A stretch of DNA of 64,000 bases from Streptococcus thermophilus (lineage in GTDB: Bacteria; Actinomycetota; Actinomycetes; Mycobacteriales; Mycobacteriaceae): NCBI GenBank assembly GCA_900618065.1, contig UYIL01000003.1, forward strand, positions 434,001 through 498,000. Direction: 5' to 3'. The notes under the pieces are model-generated. The model was not told where the DNA came from. It made no database searches and was given only the letters and a program-made list of their open reading frames with translations. Below are positions 25,638-35,316 of this stretch, piece by piece. The position numbers and the translations under genes are program-made. The first letter of the stretch is position 1. Each line of letters starts with the position of its first letter.

Positions 25638-27359
25638 ATGAATGCTGCCTCCACCACAGCGCCCGAGAACACCGTTGGCAAGGTCATTTTCGTCGGCGCC
25701 GGGCCGGGCAACCCCGACCTATTGACGGTCCGCGCCCGCGAGGTGTTGGAGCGTAACTCGATCGCCGTCGTGGATACAGCGGTCTCCAACGGGGTGCGTG
25801 CGGTTGTCGGTTCCGCATTGCCGGTGCCCGCCGACAAGCTCAAGGAGGCCGCTGAGGAGTACGAGCGGATGTGCGCCAAAGCCAAGGAGGCCGGCGCGCG
25901 GCGCAAGCCCGCTAAGCCCGCGGCGCCGACGGCGGCGGAGATCTCTGAATTCGCTGTCGGTGCCGCTGACTCGGGTGAGCCCGGTGAGATTGTTGCTGTG
26001 CTGCAGCAGGCTCTTGCTGATGCCGCAGCCGCTATCGACCGCGGTGAAGCCGGTGACGGCGATGTCATCCGCCTTGTCGCCGGTAACCCGCTGACCCGCA
26101 ACGCGATCATGGAGGAAATCTCCGCCGTCGCCGCCGCGGGCCTTGAGTTCCAGGTGGTGCCGGGCATGTCGCTGCCGTCAACGGTGCCGTCGTTCGCGGG
26201 CATCGCGCTTGGTTCCACCTACACCGAAGCGGACTTGGGCAGTGAGCCGATTGACTGGGACGGTCTCGCCGCCGCCCCGCAGCCGCTCGTCCTGCAGGGT
26301 GAGGCCCGCCACCTGCCGGTCATTGCCACCGAACTGCAAGCCCGCGGTTTCTCCGCGTCGACGCCGCTGACTGTCACCATTAACGGCACGACACGGTTGC
26401 AGCGGACGTTTGATGCGACGCTGGGGACCGTCGGCAAGCTCGATGCGGATCTGGATGGCACGTTGGTGGTCACCATCGGCACTGCCGTCGACGACCGTTC
26501 GAAGTACTCCTGGTGGGAAAACCGCCCGCTGTACGGGTGGCGCGTGCTCGTCCCGCGCGCGAAGGAGCAGGCAGGCCCGATGAACGCCCGCCTGAACTCC
26601 TACGGGGCCATCCCGCAGTCCGTGCCCACCATCTCTATGGAGGCGCCGCGCAACCCTGCGCAGATGGACCGCGCCATCAAGGGGATTGTGGAGGGCCGGT
26701 ACCAGTGGATCGTCTTCACGTCCGTCAACGGTGTTGACGCTGTGTGGGACAAGTTCGAGGAGCTCGGCCTTGATGCCCGCTCGTTTGCCGGTGTCCACCT
26801 CGCCGCAGTGGGGGAGAAGACCGCCGACGCGATCCGTTCCCGCGGCATGATCCCAGAGCTCATTCCGCACCGCACGAAGCAGAACGCGCACGGCCTCGTG
26901 AACGTTTTCCCGGAGTATGTCGAGGAGATTGACCCGGTTGGACGCGTGCTGCTGCCGCGCGCTGACATTGGCACCGATGTGCTTGTCGACGGTCTCGTCG
27001 AACGCGGCTGGGAAGTCGACGACGTTGTCGCCTACCGCACCGTCCGCGCCGCCCCGCCCGCGCCGGAAGTGCGCGACATGATTAAGACCGGCGGGTTCGA
27101 CGCCGTGTGCTTCACCTCCGCGTCGACGGTGAAGAACCTCGTGGGCATCGCCGGCAAGCCGCATCCGCGCACCATCATCGCCTGCATCGGCCCCATGACG
27201 GCAGCGGAAGCGAAGGAGCAAGGTTTGCGCGTCGATGTCGTGCCTGAGGTCGCTGACGTACCCTCGCTTGTGGACGCTTTAGCGGAGCATGTCGCAGGCC
27301 TGCGTGCCGCTGGCCAACTGCCGCCGCCGCGGAAGAAGCGCCGCGCCCGTCGCTCGTAA
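25638..27359 (+). CDS. hemD: Fused uroporphyrinogen methyltransferase-like / uroporphyrinogen-III synthase
   Basis: The 573-residue product has two halves. Residues 15-260 resemble the SAM-dependent CobA/SUMT fold ([28 protein letters not shown]). However, the usual RLKGGDPFxFGRG signature is [13 protein letters not shown], so methyltransferase activity is doubtful. Residues 295-560 are the uroporphyrinogen-III synthase HemD ([54 protein letters not shown]) that cyclises hydroxymethylbilane. The first methionine codon is ATG 25638; TTG 25635 directly precedes it. A basic tail closes the protein. Confidence 0.9.
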   Translation: MNAASTTAPENTVGKVIFVGAGPGNPDLLTVRAREVLERNSIAVVDTAVSNGVRAVVGSALPVPADKLKEAAEEYERMCAKAKEAGARRKPAKPAAPTAAEISEFAVGAADSGEPGEIVAVLQQALADAAAAIDRGEAGDGDVIRLVAGNPLTRNAIMEEISAVAAAGLEFQVVPGMSLPSTVPSFAGIALGSTYTEADLGSEPIDWDGLAAAPQPLVLQGEARHLPVIATELQARGFSASTPLTVTINGTTRLQRTFDATLGTVGKLDADLDGTLVVTIGTAVDDRSKYSWWENRPLYGWRVLVPRAKEQAGPMNARLNSYGAIPQSVPTISMEAPRNPAQMDRAIKGIVEGRYQWIVFTSVNGVDAVWDKFEELGLDARSFAGVHLAAVGEKTADAIRSRGMIPELIPHRTKQNAHGLVNVFPEYVEEIDPVGRVLLPRADIGTDVLVDGLVERGWEVDDVVAYRTVRAAPPAPEVRDMIKTGGFDAVCFTSASTVKNLVGIAGKPHPRTIIACIGPMTAAEAKEQGLRVDVVPEVADVPSLVDALAEHVAGLRAAGQLPPPRKKRRARRS

Positions 27360-27369
27360 CAGCAGTTCG

Positions 27370-27375
27370 TAGAAT
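27370..27375 (+). promoter_or_regulatory. -10 element for leaderless hemB
   Basis: TAGAAT ends 7 nt before GTG 27383. It includes no ribosome binding site, supporting GTG as the first transcribed codon. Confidence 0.5.
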
Positions 27376-27382
27376 GGGCAGC

Positions 27383-28471
27383 GTGCCTACAACGATGGAA
27401 CCTTCAGAATCGTTCAATTCTTCAATCTCGCCGCAGCCGAGTCCGTCTGGTCCGTCTGGCCCGGTGCGGCGGCCGCGGCGGCTGCGCCGCAACGCTGTGC
27501 TGCGTCGGATGACCGCTGAGACCCGCCTGGACCCGGCGGACCTCATTCTGCCCCTGTTTGTCGCCGACGATCTCGGCGAGTCGGGGCAGCGCCGTGAGAT
27601 CCCATCCATGCCGGGGGTGTACCAGCACAGCATGGACTCCCTTGTGGAGATCTGCCGTGAAGCGGCCTCTCTGGGCATTCCCTGTGTCGACTTGTTCGGC
27701 GTGCCCCGCGACGAGGATAAGGACGCGTCCGGTTCCCAAGCGTGGGATCCGGACGGTGTGCTCAACCGTGCCATTGCGCGTTTGCGCCGCGAGTTCGGCG
27801 AGGACTTGCTCATCATGGCCGACACCTGCCTGGACGAGTTCACCGACCATGGCCACTGCGGTGTGCTCACCACCAACCGGGACGGCGAAATAGTCGTGGA
27901 CAACGACGCTACGCTGCCGCTCTACGCGAAGATGGCGGTGGCCCAGGCGGAGGCCGGCGCGCACATTGTCAGCCCGTCGGGAATGATGGACGGCCAAGTC
28001 GAGGTGATCCGTGAGGCGCTGGACCAGGCTGGGCACGCCGATGTCGCGATCATGGCGTACTCGGCGAAGTACGCATCCGCGTTCTTCGGTCCCTTCCGCG
28101 ACGCAGTTGGATCCTCGTTGCAGGGCGACCGCAAGACCTACCAGCAGGATCCGGCGAATATCCGTGAGTCCCTGTTAGAGGTTGAGCTCGACGTCGCCGA
28201 GGGCGCGGACATGGTGATGGTCAAGCCGGCGATGCCGTACCTCGACGTGCTGGCCAAGGTCGCCGATGCCTCACCCGTCCCCGTTGCCGCCTACCACGTC
28301 TCGGGCGAGTACGCGATGCTCCAGGCCGCCGGCCGCAACGGCTGGATCGACCTCGAGCGCACGATGATGGAAGCTTTGCTGTCTATCAAACGCGCAGGCG
28401 CCGACCAGATTCTCACCTACTTCGCGCTCGACGCAGCCCGCATGCTTATCGACGAAAGACCTCACCCATGA
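27383..28471 (+). CDS. hemB: Delta-aminolevulinic acid dehydratase (porphobilinogen synthase)
   Basis: HemB condenses two ALA molecules into porphobilinogen. The 362-residue product has [19 protein letters not shown] near the start, the metal-site segment [14 protein letters not shown], the two Schiff-base lysines in [17 protein letters not shown] and [10 protein letters not shown], and [11 protein letters not shown]. Starts at ATG 27374, GTG 27383 and ATG 27395 share the frame; I prefer GTG because a -10 lies 7 nt before it. Codons 12-25 are low-complexity Ser/Pro. Confidence 0.93.
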   Translation: MPTTMEPSESFNSSISPQPSPSGPSGPVRRPRRLRRNAVLRRMTAETRLDPADLILPLFVADDLGESGQRREIPSMPGVYQHSMDSLVEICREAASLGIPCVDLFGVPRDEDKDASGSQAWDPDGVLNRAIARLRREFGEDLLIMADTCLDEFTDHGHCGVLTTNRDGEIVVDNDATLPLYAKMAVAQAEAGAHIVSPSGMMDGQVEVIREALDQAGHADVAIMAYSAKYASAFFGPFRDAVGSSLQGDRKTYQQDPANIRESLLEVELDVAEGADMVMVKPAMPYLDVLAKVADASPVPVAAYHVSGEYAMLQAAGRNGWIDLERTMMEALLSIKRAGADQILTYFALDAARMLIDERPHP

Positions 28472-29055
28472 CCACCCCAACCCCTCCCGCTCCGCAGCAA
28501 CCCGCCCAGCCCGCGCCGGACGATGAGCCCGACACGCGGCCGGAGACCGTGCGCTACCTGCTGGTGACGTGGGTGGTCATGATCGGCGCTGAGTTACTCC
28601 ATCAGCTGTTCACCATTGCGATGCCGTTGCTGGACCCCTCCGCATTGTTCGAGAGTGCGCGTGAGGCCAGCAAGACCATGCCGCAGGCAGTGACGGAGGG
28701 GCAGGTGAAGTTGGTGGCTTATGCGTCGATAAGCATCATGGCGCTGTTGTCGCTAATGATTGTCGCTCTGCTCGCTGTCGCGCTGCGGGCTGTGGCGACA
28801 CAGAAAAAGTGGGCGAACAATGCCCGCACCCTGCTGATGGCGTTTTCGGTGTTCTTTGCGCTGCGCATGCTCACGGTGTTTCTGGTCAACCCCGCCGGCA
28901 TGGATGTGCCCACCGCTGTCATCGGCGCTGACGGTGTTCTCCAGATCGCGGCGGGAGTGGCGGCGATCTGCGCACTCATCTTTGCCAGCCAAGAGGACGC
29001 GAAGAAGTGGACGGCCAAAGAAACCACAGACCATAATGACCTAAGCACTCAGTAG
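28468..29055 (+). CDS. Hypothetical four-helix membrane protein in the heme cluster
   Basis: The 195-residue product has a Pro-rich cytoplasmic start ([20 protein letters not shown]), then four hydrophobic segments: [56 protein letters not shown] and [17 protein letters not shown]. No known motif was recognised. The ATG overlaps the hemB stop (ACCCATGA), so it is co-translated. Its place between hemB and a P-type ATPase relative suggests a role in heme or metal homeostasis, but this is inference only. Confidence 0.72.
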   Translation: MTTPTPPAPQQPAQPAPDDEPDTRPETVRYLLVTWVVMIGAELLHQLFTIAMPLLDPSALFESAREASKTMPQAVTEGQVKLVAYASISIMALLSLMIVALLAVALRAVATQKKWANNARTLLMAFSVFFALRMLTVFLVNPAGMDVPTAVIGADGVLQIAAGVAAICALIFASQEDAKKWTAKETTDHNDLSTQ

Positions 29056-29089
29056 GAAGCCCAACACGACAGAAACGCAGGTGCACGCC

Positions 29090-29572
29090 ATGGCCGGGAT
29101 GTTCCCCACGATCGTGAGCGACCCGAACGACCCGAACCGCCGCTACCGCGGTGAAGTCGGGGACACGTGGCCGCGTAATCTGCAGATCGCGTTCTACCTC
29201 ATCTGCGGCGCAGCGGTGCTCATGTTGGTCACTGCGATGATGCTGCTATCTGAGGGGTTTCCAAGTGATCCGGGAAATGAATCGCTGCGTGCTTCCTACA
29301 TGACCAATATGCGCACCGTGTCCATCGGCAACATTGTGCTGGCTCTGCTGCTGGTTTCCGCTGCGAGTTATTTTCGCCACGGCAACCGCATCGCCCGCCG
29401 GTGGGCGGCTGCGTTTGTGGGGCTGAGCTGCTTCCTCAACGTTGCGGCGTTCATGGTGCAGCTGACGTCGTGGGCGTCGATGGTGATCGTGATTCTGCTG
29501 GCGTTTTCCATGCTGCTGGCGTTCCGCCCGGACGCGAACGCGTTCGTGGAAAAGATGAGCCCCCGCTTCTAG
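29090..29572 (+). CDS. Hypothetical membrane protein in the heme cluster
   Basis: The 160-residue product carries an N-terminal polar stretch (MFPTIVSDPNDPNRRYRGEVGDTW) and four hydrophobic segments, including LQIAFYLICGAAVLMLVTAMM and SIGNIVLALLLVSAASYF. No motif was recognised. In-frame starts at GTG 29081, ATG 29090 and ATG 29099 cannot be separated; GCAGGTG precedes 29090. It lies in the operon-like run hemB - membrane protein - this gene - P-type ATPase-like gene. Confidence 0.65.
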   Translation: MAGMFPTIVSDPNDPNRRYRGEVGDTWPRNLQIAFYLICGAAVLMLVTAMMLLSEGFPSDPGNESLRASYMTNMRTVSIGNIVLALLLVSAASYFRHGNRIARRWAAAFVGLSCFLNVAAFMVQLTSWASMVIVILLAFSMLLAFRPDANAFVEKMSPRF

Positions 29573-29585
29573 CGAGCAGGTAGAG

Positions 29586-32069
29586 ATGACAGCATATATC
29601 GCGGAAGAGACCCAGCACCGCCCGCACGTCTCCTATTCCTTCACGCTCGAGGGGCTGCCGGACGCGCCGGATATTGACAAGGTTGAGGCCACCCTCGAAA
29701 CGATCGAGGGCGTGGAATGCAAGATCGTCCACCCCAGCAACGCCGCCTGGATCACGGCGACAGCTGCGACGGGGCCGGAGCAGATTATCGAGATCTTTGC
29801 CGAGCAGGGCATCACGGCGCGGTTGACCGACGCTTCGCAGCTGCGCCACGCAGCTCCCGCCGACATGACGACGGGCCGCCGGCGCTCCCAACGCCCCGTG
29901 CCCACACGGATGCGCCGCCGGCGCCGCACCGCAGACAGGTCGCTCGACCGTGCCCGCAAGGCCGGCTACAACCCGCGCCGCAAAACAGAGCGCACGCAAG
30001 ACGATGTCCTCTACACCGCCCGCGACTTGGTCACGCCCGCCCGCATGTGGGTGGCTTTGCTGTTCACGCTGCCGGTGTTGGTCCTCGCCTATATCCGCCC
30101 GGCACAGTTCGACGGCTGGCAGTGGGTTGAACTCGCTCTGGCCACACCGGTGGTCACGTGGTGCGCGTTGCCGTTCCACCGCGCGTTGCTCGGCGGAGTC
30201 CGGCGTGGCATCACAGCTCTCGACGGTGCGAGCTCGGTGGCCATCATCATCGCGTACCTGTGGTCCGCCGCCGTCATTTTCTTCGCGCCGACCGGCGACC
30301 GTGGGTGGCATTCAGGCTTCACGTGGTTTGCCACCACCCGCGGCACAGCGCACGGCCCAGAGCTGTTTCTCGACGTTGCATGCGGGATCACGCTGCTGTT
30401 ACTGATCGGACGGCGGTACTCCATCCGCGCACGCACATTGCTTATCGACGAAATGGCCGCCCGCACCCTCGACCCCGAAACCGAATACACACGCTTTGCC
30501 AAAAAGCGCGGTCACGCCGAGGCTGCCGAGGAGCGCATTCCTGTCTCGGAGATCAACCGCGGCGACGACATTGTCGTGCACGTCGACGAGATCGTTCCCG
30601 TCGACGGTGTGATCATGGGTGGCCGCGCGCGGCTGCGCCCTGGGCTGATCGACGCCCACGAACCCATTGACGTCAAAGTCGGTTCCATCATCTACGCTGG
30701 TTCCGTCATCGCCGAGGGCGAAGTCAAGGTGCGCGCGCAGCGCACCGGCCACGCGACGCGGTGGAGCGCCGTGGAGCACTGGTTGGCAGACGTCGAAGCG
30801 CGCCAGCGCTACGCCTCTGTGCAGCATGCGCAGGCAGCGGCGGCGTTGCTGCCGGTGGCGATGGCGGTGGCGCTGACAAGCTTTGTGCTGTGGGGGCTGA
30901 TCACGGGCGACTATAACGCGGCGTTGCGCACCGCATTGGCCGTGCTCTCCGGCGTGGCCCCAGTCGCGTTGGCGCTCTCGCCGGCGCTGGCGATGCGGCT
31001 GGGCATTGAATCCGCCGCGCGCAACGGTGTGCTCGTTCGCGACGGTGAAACCCTGCGGACCTTAGAGACCGTGGACACGATCGTGTTCAACCGCGTGGGC
31101 ACGCTCGCGCAGGAAGAGATGTTCGTCGAATCCGTCACCGCCGCGGAGGGCGAAAGCAAGGAAATGGTGATGCGTATTGCCGGCGCGTTGTCGATGAACT
31201 CGCAGTTCCCCGTTCCTCGCGCCTTGGTGGCCGGAGCCCGCGATGCCCGCGCCGGGGCCGACGATGACCGTGAGTTGCCCGCGCGCTACGAGCTGGTCAG
31301 CGTCGACTACGCGCGCACCGGCGATGTCACCGGCCGTTTGGCGCTGGTCTACGTCGACGAGGACGGCCACGAGAGCACGACGCATATTGACGCCATGCTG
31401 TGGCGCCCTTCCAACCTGTCCCACCTCAAGGGCCACTTGGCGGTGGCCGCGACCTCCGGCGGCACGCCCGTGGTGGTGCATTGGAAGGGCAAAGACCGCG
31501 GTGTGATCACGCTGCATGATCCGTTCAAGGACGACGCTGACGACGCCATCGCCTTGCTGGAGAACCAGGGGTTAGAAACAGTCATGTGCACCCGCGACAC
31601 CTACGCTGTCGCCCGCCGCTTCGCCGATTACCTGGGCATCTCCACCGTGCTGGCGGGAATCACCGCCGACAAGAAACCCGGCGCCATCCGCACCCTGCGT
31701 GCCAACGGTGCCGAGGTGGCGATGGTCGGCGACCGCACCGTGCTCGACGCGCTGCGCGCCGCCGACGCGAGCATCATGTACGCCACCGCCGACGACATCG
31801 AGCTGTGCCGCAAGCGTAACCGCCGCGTGTCCGTGATGCTGCTGCGGAATGATGTCACCGCCGTGCCTCAGCTCATTGCCCACGCCCGCAACGTCTGCGG
31901 CATCAAAGACCGCAACCTGTCGCTGGCGTGGATGTACAACATCGCCATGCTCTTCTTCGCCGCGATTGGTGTGATTCCGCCGATCATCGCCACGGTGCTC
32001 ATGCTCGGGTCGTCCCTGCTCATCGAGTCGTTGTCGATGCGGGCGCGGCGTTTCCCGCGGAGCCTGTAA
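29586..32069 (+). CDS. Degenerate P1B-type ATPase-like membrane protein
   Basis: The 827-residue product follows the plan of a heavy-metal P-type ATPase: an HMA-like domain (residues 15-85), membrane pairs from about 155 onward, a central cytoplasmic loop and a C-terminal membrane pair. Every catalytic landmark is altered. The HMA domain has no CxxC (GLPDAPD). The intramembrane CPC is A-P-V (458-460). The phosphorylated Asp of DKTGT is Asn502 in FNRVGTL. TGES is absent, and GDGxND is GDRTVLD (715-721). The reading frame is intact and codon use is normal, so it is not a recent pseudogene. A role as non-pumping scaffold or regulator in heme or copper handling is inference. Confidence 0.8.
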   Translation: MTAYIAEETQHRPHVSYSFTLEGLPDAPDIDKVEATLETIEGVECKIVHPSNAAWITATAATGPEQIIEIFAEQGITARLTDASQLRHAAPADMTTGRRRSQRPVPTRMRRRRRTADRSLDRARKAGYNPRRKTERTQDDVLYTARDLVTPARMWVALLFTLPVLVLAYIRPAQFDGWQWVELALATPVVTWCALPFHRALLGGVRRGITALDGASSVAIIIAYLWSAAVIFFAPTGDRGWHSGFTWFATTRGTAHGPELFLDVACGITLLLLIGRRYSIRARTLLIDEMAARTLDPETEYTRFAKKRGHAEAAEERIPVSEINRGDDIVVHVDEIVPVDGVIMGGRARLRPGLIDAHEPIDVKVGSIIYAGSVIAEGEVKVRAQRTGHATRWSAVEHWLADVEARQRYASVQHAQAAAALLPVAMAVALTSFVLWGLITGDYNAALRTALAVLSGVAPVALALSPALAMRLGIESAARNGVLVRDGETLRTLETVDTIVFNRVGTLAQEEMFVESVTAAEGESKEMVMRIAGALSMNSQFPVPRALVAGARDARAGADDDRELPARYELVSVDYARTGDVTGRLALVYVDEDGHESTTHIDAMLWRPSNLSHLKGHLAVAATSGGTPVVVHWKGKDRGVITLHDPFKDDADDAIALLENQGLETVMCTRDTYAVARRFADYLGISTVLAGITADKKPGAIRTLRANGAEVAMVGDRTVLDALRAADASIMYATADDIELCRKRNRRVSVMLLRNDVTAVPQLIAHARNVCGIKDRNLSLAWMYNIAMLFFAAIGVIPPIIATVLMLGSSLLIESLSMRARRFPRSL

Positions 32070-32079
32070 CAATGGAGCC

Positions 32080-33129
32080 ATGAGCAGACGCACGCTTGAC
32101 GACGCCCCTTTGATCGCCGCCGCCACCGGCCGCACCCCCTCGCGCACCCCGGTGTGGTTCATGCGCCAGGCAGGCCGTTCCCTTCCTGAGTACCGCGCCG
32201 CGCGGGAGGGCATCGCCATGCTGGACTCCTGCTTCATGCCGGAGCTGCTCGCGGAGATCACCATGCAGCCGGTGCGCCGCCACGACATGGATGCGGCGAT
32301 CCTGTTCTCCGACATCGTCGTGCCGCTCAAGGCAGCCGGCGTGGATGTGGAGATCGTTCCCGGCCGCGGGCCCGTCATGGGGTCGCCGGTGCGGTCGCGG
32401 TCCGACGTGGACGCCCTGCCCGTCCTCGAGGGCGACGTTGACGAGGTCGCTTCGGGAATTTCGATCATCCTGTCCGAGCTCACCGACACTCAAGCCCTCA
32501 TCGGCTTCGTCGGCGCGCCGTTCACCCTGGCCAGCTACCTCATCGAGGGTGGCCCGTCGAAGAACCACGAGAAAACCAAAGCCATGATGCACGGCGACCC
32601 GGACACCTGGCACGCCCTGATGGCCAAACTCGTGCCTACCATCACCGCTTTCCTGCGCACCCAGGTCGAAGCCGGCATCGACGCGATGCAGTTGTTCGAT
32701 TCCTGGGCCGGTTTCCTCACCGAGGCCGACTACCGCCGCTACGTCCTGCCGTACTCCACCGAGATTCTGGCCACCGTCGCAGGGGAGATCCCGCGCATCC
32801 ACTTCGGTGTGGCCACCGGTGAGTTGCTCGGTGCAATGTCGGAGGCTGGCTCGGAGGTGATGGGCGTCGATTGGCGGGTCCCGCTCGACCGGGCCGCGCA
32901 GCGCTTCGCCGTTCCGAAGGTGCTCCAAGGCAACCTTGACCCGGCTCTGTTGTTCGCCGGCAGCGACGTCGTGCGCGAGGAAGTCGCACGCATCAAGGGC
33001 GAAGCCGACAACGCCGTGCGTTCCGGCACCGCAACGGGCCACATTTTCAACCTCGGCCACGGGGTGCTCCCGGAGACCGACCCGGACGCCATCACCGAAG
33101 CCGTCCGCATTATTCACGAGGAGGCGTAA
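32080..33129 (+). CDS. hemE: Uroporphyrinogen decarboxylase
   Basis: HemE decarboxylates uroporphyrinogen III to coproporphyrinogen III. The 349-residue product starts with the signature PVWFMRQAGRSLPEYR, then AAILFSDIVVPLKAAG with the catalytic Asp, GFVGAPFTLASYLIEGG and LGHGVLPETDPDAI at the end. Length is typical. The ATG lies 10 bp after the preceding stop and follows GTAACAATGGAGCC. The downstream hemY ATG abuts its stop. Confidence 0.95.
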   Translation: MSRRTLDDAPLIAAATGRTPSRTPVWFMRQAGRSLPEYRAAREGIAMLDSCFMPELLAEITMQPVRRHDMDAAILFSDIVVPLKAAGVDVEIVPGRGPVMGSPVRSRSDVDALPVLEGDVDEVASGISIILSELTDTQALIGFVGAPFTLASYLIEGGPSKNHEKTKAMMHGDPDTWHALMAKLVPTITAFLRTQVEAGIDAMQLFDSWAGFLTEADYRRYVLPYSTEILATVAGEIPRIHFGVATGELLGAMSEAGSEVMGVDWRVPLDRAAQRFAVPKVLQGNLDPALLFAGSDVVREEVARIKGEADNAVRSGTATGHIFNLGHGVLPETDPDAITEAVRIIHEEA

Positions 33130-34578
33130 ATGAACATCGCCATCATCGGCGCTGGCCTGGCTGGCCTCACCGCCGCCTACGAGCTGCGTCACGGCCGCCA
33201 CGACGGCCGCGACGACAAGATCGACGTCTACGAGGCCACCGACCGCATCGGCGGCAAGCTCTACACCGTCGCTTTCGAAGCCGGTCCCACCGACATGGGT
33301 GCGGAGGCGTTCATGGCGCGCCGCCGCGACGCCGTCGAATTTTTCGAGTCCCTCGGCCTGGGCGATTCGCTTGTCGAGCCTTCCGGCCTGCGCTCCCTTC
33401 TCTGGTCCGGCGGCTCCGCCCGCGAGCTGCCCACCGGGGGCATCATGGGCATCCCTGGGCGCTCCGAGACTGTCGCCCACCTCGTGTCCGCCGACACCGC
33501 CGCGCTTATCGACGCTGAATCCGACCGCCCCGGCTTCCACTGGCCCACCCCTGATTCCGACCCTGGCGACCTCAACGTCGGCGCTCTCGTGCGCGAACGC
33601 TACAGCGATGAGGTCGCCGACATCACCGTCTCCCCGCTGCTCGGGGGAGTGTACTCCTGCACGGCTGATGACCTCGGTGTGCGTGCGACGATCCCGCAAC
33701 TCGCCGCTGAATTCGACCGGATGGCTGCCGAGCATCCCGAGCGCCTAGTCCACCTGTCCACGGCTGTGCGCAACCTGGAGGCGCAGCGCGCCGAACTGCC
33801 CACCGGCCACGGCGCGGTGTTCAACGCCTTCCGCGACGGCTACCAGGAGCTCTACGAAACCCTCGCCGAGCAATCCGGCGCCGACATTTACATCGACGCC
33901 TTCATTTCCGGCATTGAGCGCGCCGGCTCATCCAGCGACTCGGGCGCGCCCCAGTACAAGCTGACCGGCGGCGAAGACACTCTGTACGACCACGTCATCC
34001 TCGCCGTGCCCGCCCCGACTGCGGCTCTGTTGCTGAAGCGCGTCGCCCCCGACGTGGCCGCTGAACTGTCGAAAGTGAAGTTGGCGAACTCCGCCGTGGT
34101 AGGCATGCGCTTCGCCAACGGCGATGGACTGCCCGAGAACTCCGGTATCCTCACCGCCGACACCAGCGACGGTTCCAGCGCGGACGTGCGCGCCAAGGCA
34201 TTCACGCTGTCATCGAAAAAGTGGCCGCACCTCGCTGAGCGCGGCGGGGCGCTCGTGCGCGCCAGCTTCGGCCGTTACGGAGACAACCCGGACCTGGCCA
34301 TCACAGCCTCCGAAGACGACCTCGTCGACTGGGCACTCGATGACCTGCACACCATCACAGGGTTCGACGGCAGGGAAGCAGGCCTCGAAGAAATCTACGT
34401 CCAACGCTGGTTCGGCGGTCTTCCGCGTTACGACGAGGCTCATGTGGGGGTGGTGCGTGACGTCGATAAGCAATTGGCGCAGGTGCCCGGCATCTCCGCG
34501 ACAGGCGCATGGGCAGGCGGCGTGGGCGTGCCCGCCGTCATCGCACACGCGCGCGACACCGCGCGTGCTGTAGGTTAA
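33130..34578 (+). CDS. hemY: Protoporphyrinogen/coproporphyrinogen oxidase
   Basis: This FAD enzyme oxidises coproporphyrinogen III (CgoX role in Gram-positive and actinobacterial pathways) or protoporphyrinogen. The 482-residue product has the FAD motif IIGAGLAGLTAAYEL, the GAEAFMARR segment with the substrate-side residues, VSPLLGGVYS, and the C-terminal ATGAWAGGVGVPAVI FAD loop. GAGGAGG upstream is a strong ribosome binding site. The coproporphyrin route is inferred from the phylum; HemQ and ferrochelatase are not in this window. Confidence 0.92.
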   Translation: MNIAIIGAGLAGLTAAYELRHGRHDGRDDKIDVYEATDRIGGKLYTVAFEAGPTDMGAEAFMARRRDAVEFFESLGLGDSLVEPSGLRSLLWSGGSARELPTGGIMGIPGRSETVAHLVSADTAALIDAESDRPGFHWPTPDSDPGDLNVGALVRERYSDEVADITVSPLLGGVYSCTADDLGVRATIPQLAAEFDRMAAEHPERLVHLSTAVRNLEAQRAELPTGHGAVFNAFRDGYQELYETLAEQSGADIYIDAFISGIERAGSSSDSGAPQYKLTGGEDTLYDHVILAVPAPTAALLLKRVAPDVAAELSKVKLANSAVVGMRFANGDGLPENSGILTADTSDGSSADVRAKAFTLSSKKWPHLAERGGALVRASFGRYGDNPDLAITASEDDLVDWALDDLHTITGFDGREAGLEEIYVQRWFGGLPRYDEAHVGVVRDVDKQLAQVPGISATGAWAGGVGVPAVIAHARDTARAVG

Positions 34579-34584
34579 TTGTCC

Positions 34585-35316
34585 ATGCGTGAAGAGCAGG
34601 ACCGGGCGGACGACCGCCCCGCTTCCGAAGACCCCGAATGGTGGGAAGAGCCAGGACTGCCCTGGAACTCCAAACCCACCAAAGCCGACTACTGGTGCCT
34701 CGCGTGGTTCGGTTTCGTCGGGTTATTCGGCATGGCGATGATCCCGCTGCGCGCCTGGCTGCTGGGCCTCGACCCGCCTGTCATGCTGGCGCTGACGGGC
34801 TCGCGGATCGGCGCCGCCTCGACAGGCGCGCTGGCCGCGGTCGGCGAAGCACCGGGCTGGATCTGGTACCTGCTCATCGGCTCGCTCGTGGCCATCAAAT
34901 TCGACTGGGTCTACTGGTGGGCCGGCAAACTCTGGGGCCGCGGCATCCTGGACGTCCAGGCGCAGAACTCGAAACGCATGGGGCGCAACATCGAACGGGT
35001 CGAAGGCTGGTTCCACCGCGTCGGCTGGGTCGGTATCTTCCTGGCGTACGTGCCGATTCCGCTGCCCATCGCGTTCGTCGTCTTCGTCATGTGCGGCGCA
35101 ACCGGCATGGACGTCAAGAAGTTCATGCTGCTCGACTTCATCGCGAAAACCGCGTGGTCGTTCCTCTACTTCGGGCTCGGTTGGGCGATCGGCGAGCCGG
35201 TCGTCTTCGTCCTCGAGCAGTACGCCAAGGTGGCCAACTGGGTGGCCATCGGCCTGCTGGTAGTGATCTTCTTCGGGGTGTTCCGTGGGCAGCAGAAGAA
35301 CGCCGGCAGGGTCTAG
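34585..35316 (+). CDS. DedA-family membrane protein
   Basis: The 243-residue product has an acidic N-terminus rich in Glu/Asp/Trp, then four or five membrane segments with the DedA features: GSLVAIKFDWVYWWAGKLWG and the conserved Gly-rich region FHRVGWVGIFLAYVPIPLP with Arg/Pro residues. DedA proteins help move lipid carriers across membranes and maintain proton-motive force in general. ATG 34585 is probable; TAGGTT lies 8 nt upstream, overlapping the hemY stop. The stop overlaps the convergent TRIC gene by 4 bp. Confidence 0.75.
   Translation: MREEQDRADDRPASEDPEWWEEPGLPWNSKPTKADYWCLAWFGFVGLFGMAMIPLRAWLLGLDPPVMLALTGSRIGAASTGALAAVGEAPGWIWYLLIGSLVAIKFDWVYWWAGKLWGRGILDVQAQNSKRMGRNIERVEGWFHRVGWVGIFLAYVPIPLPIAFVVFVMCGATGMDVKKFMLLDFIAKTAWSFLYFGLGWAIGEPVVFVLEQYAKVANWVAIGLLVVIFFGVFRGQQKNAGRV

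Noticed and set aside
32020..33735. A minus-strand open frame of about 570 codons opposite hemE and hemY
   Set aside because: Both plus-strand genes carry clear catalytic motifs; the antisense frame is a GC-rich shadow.
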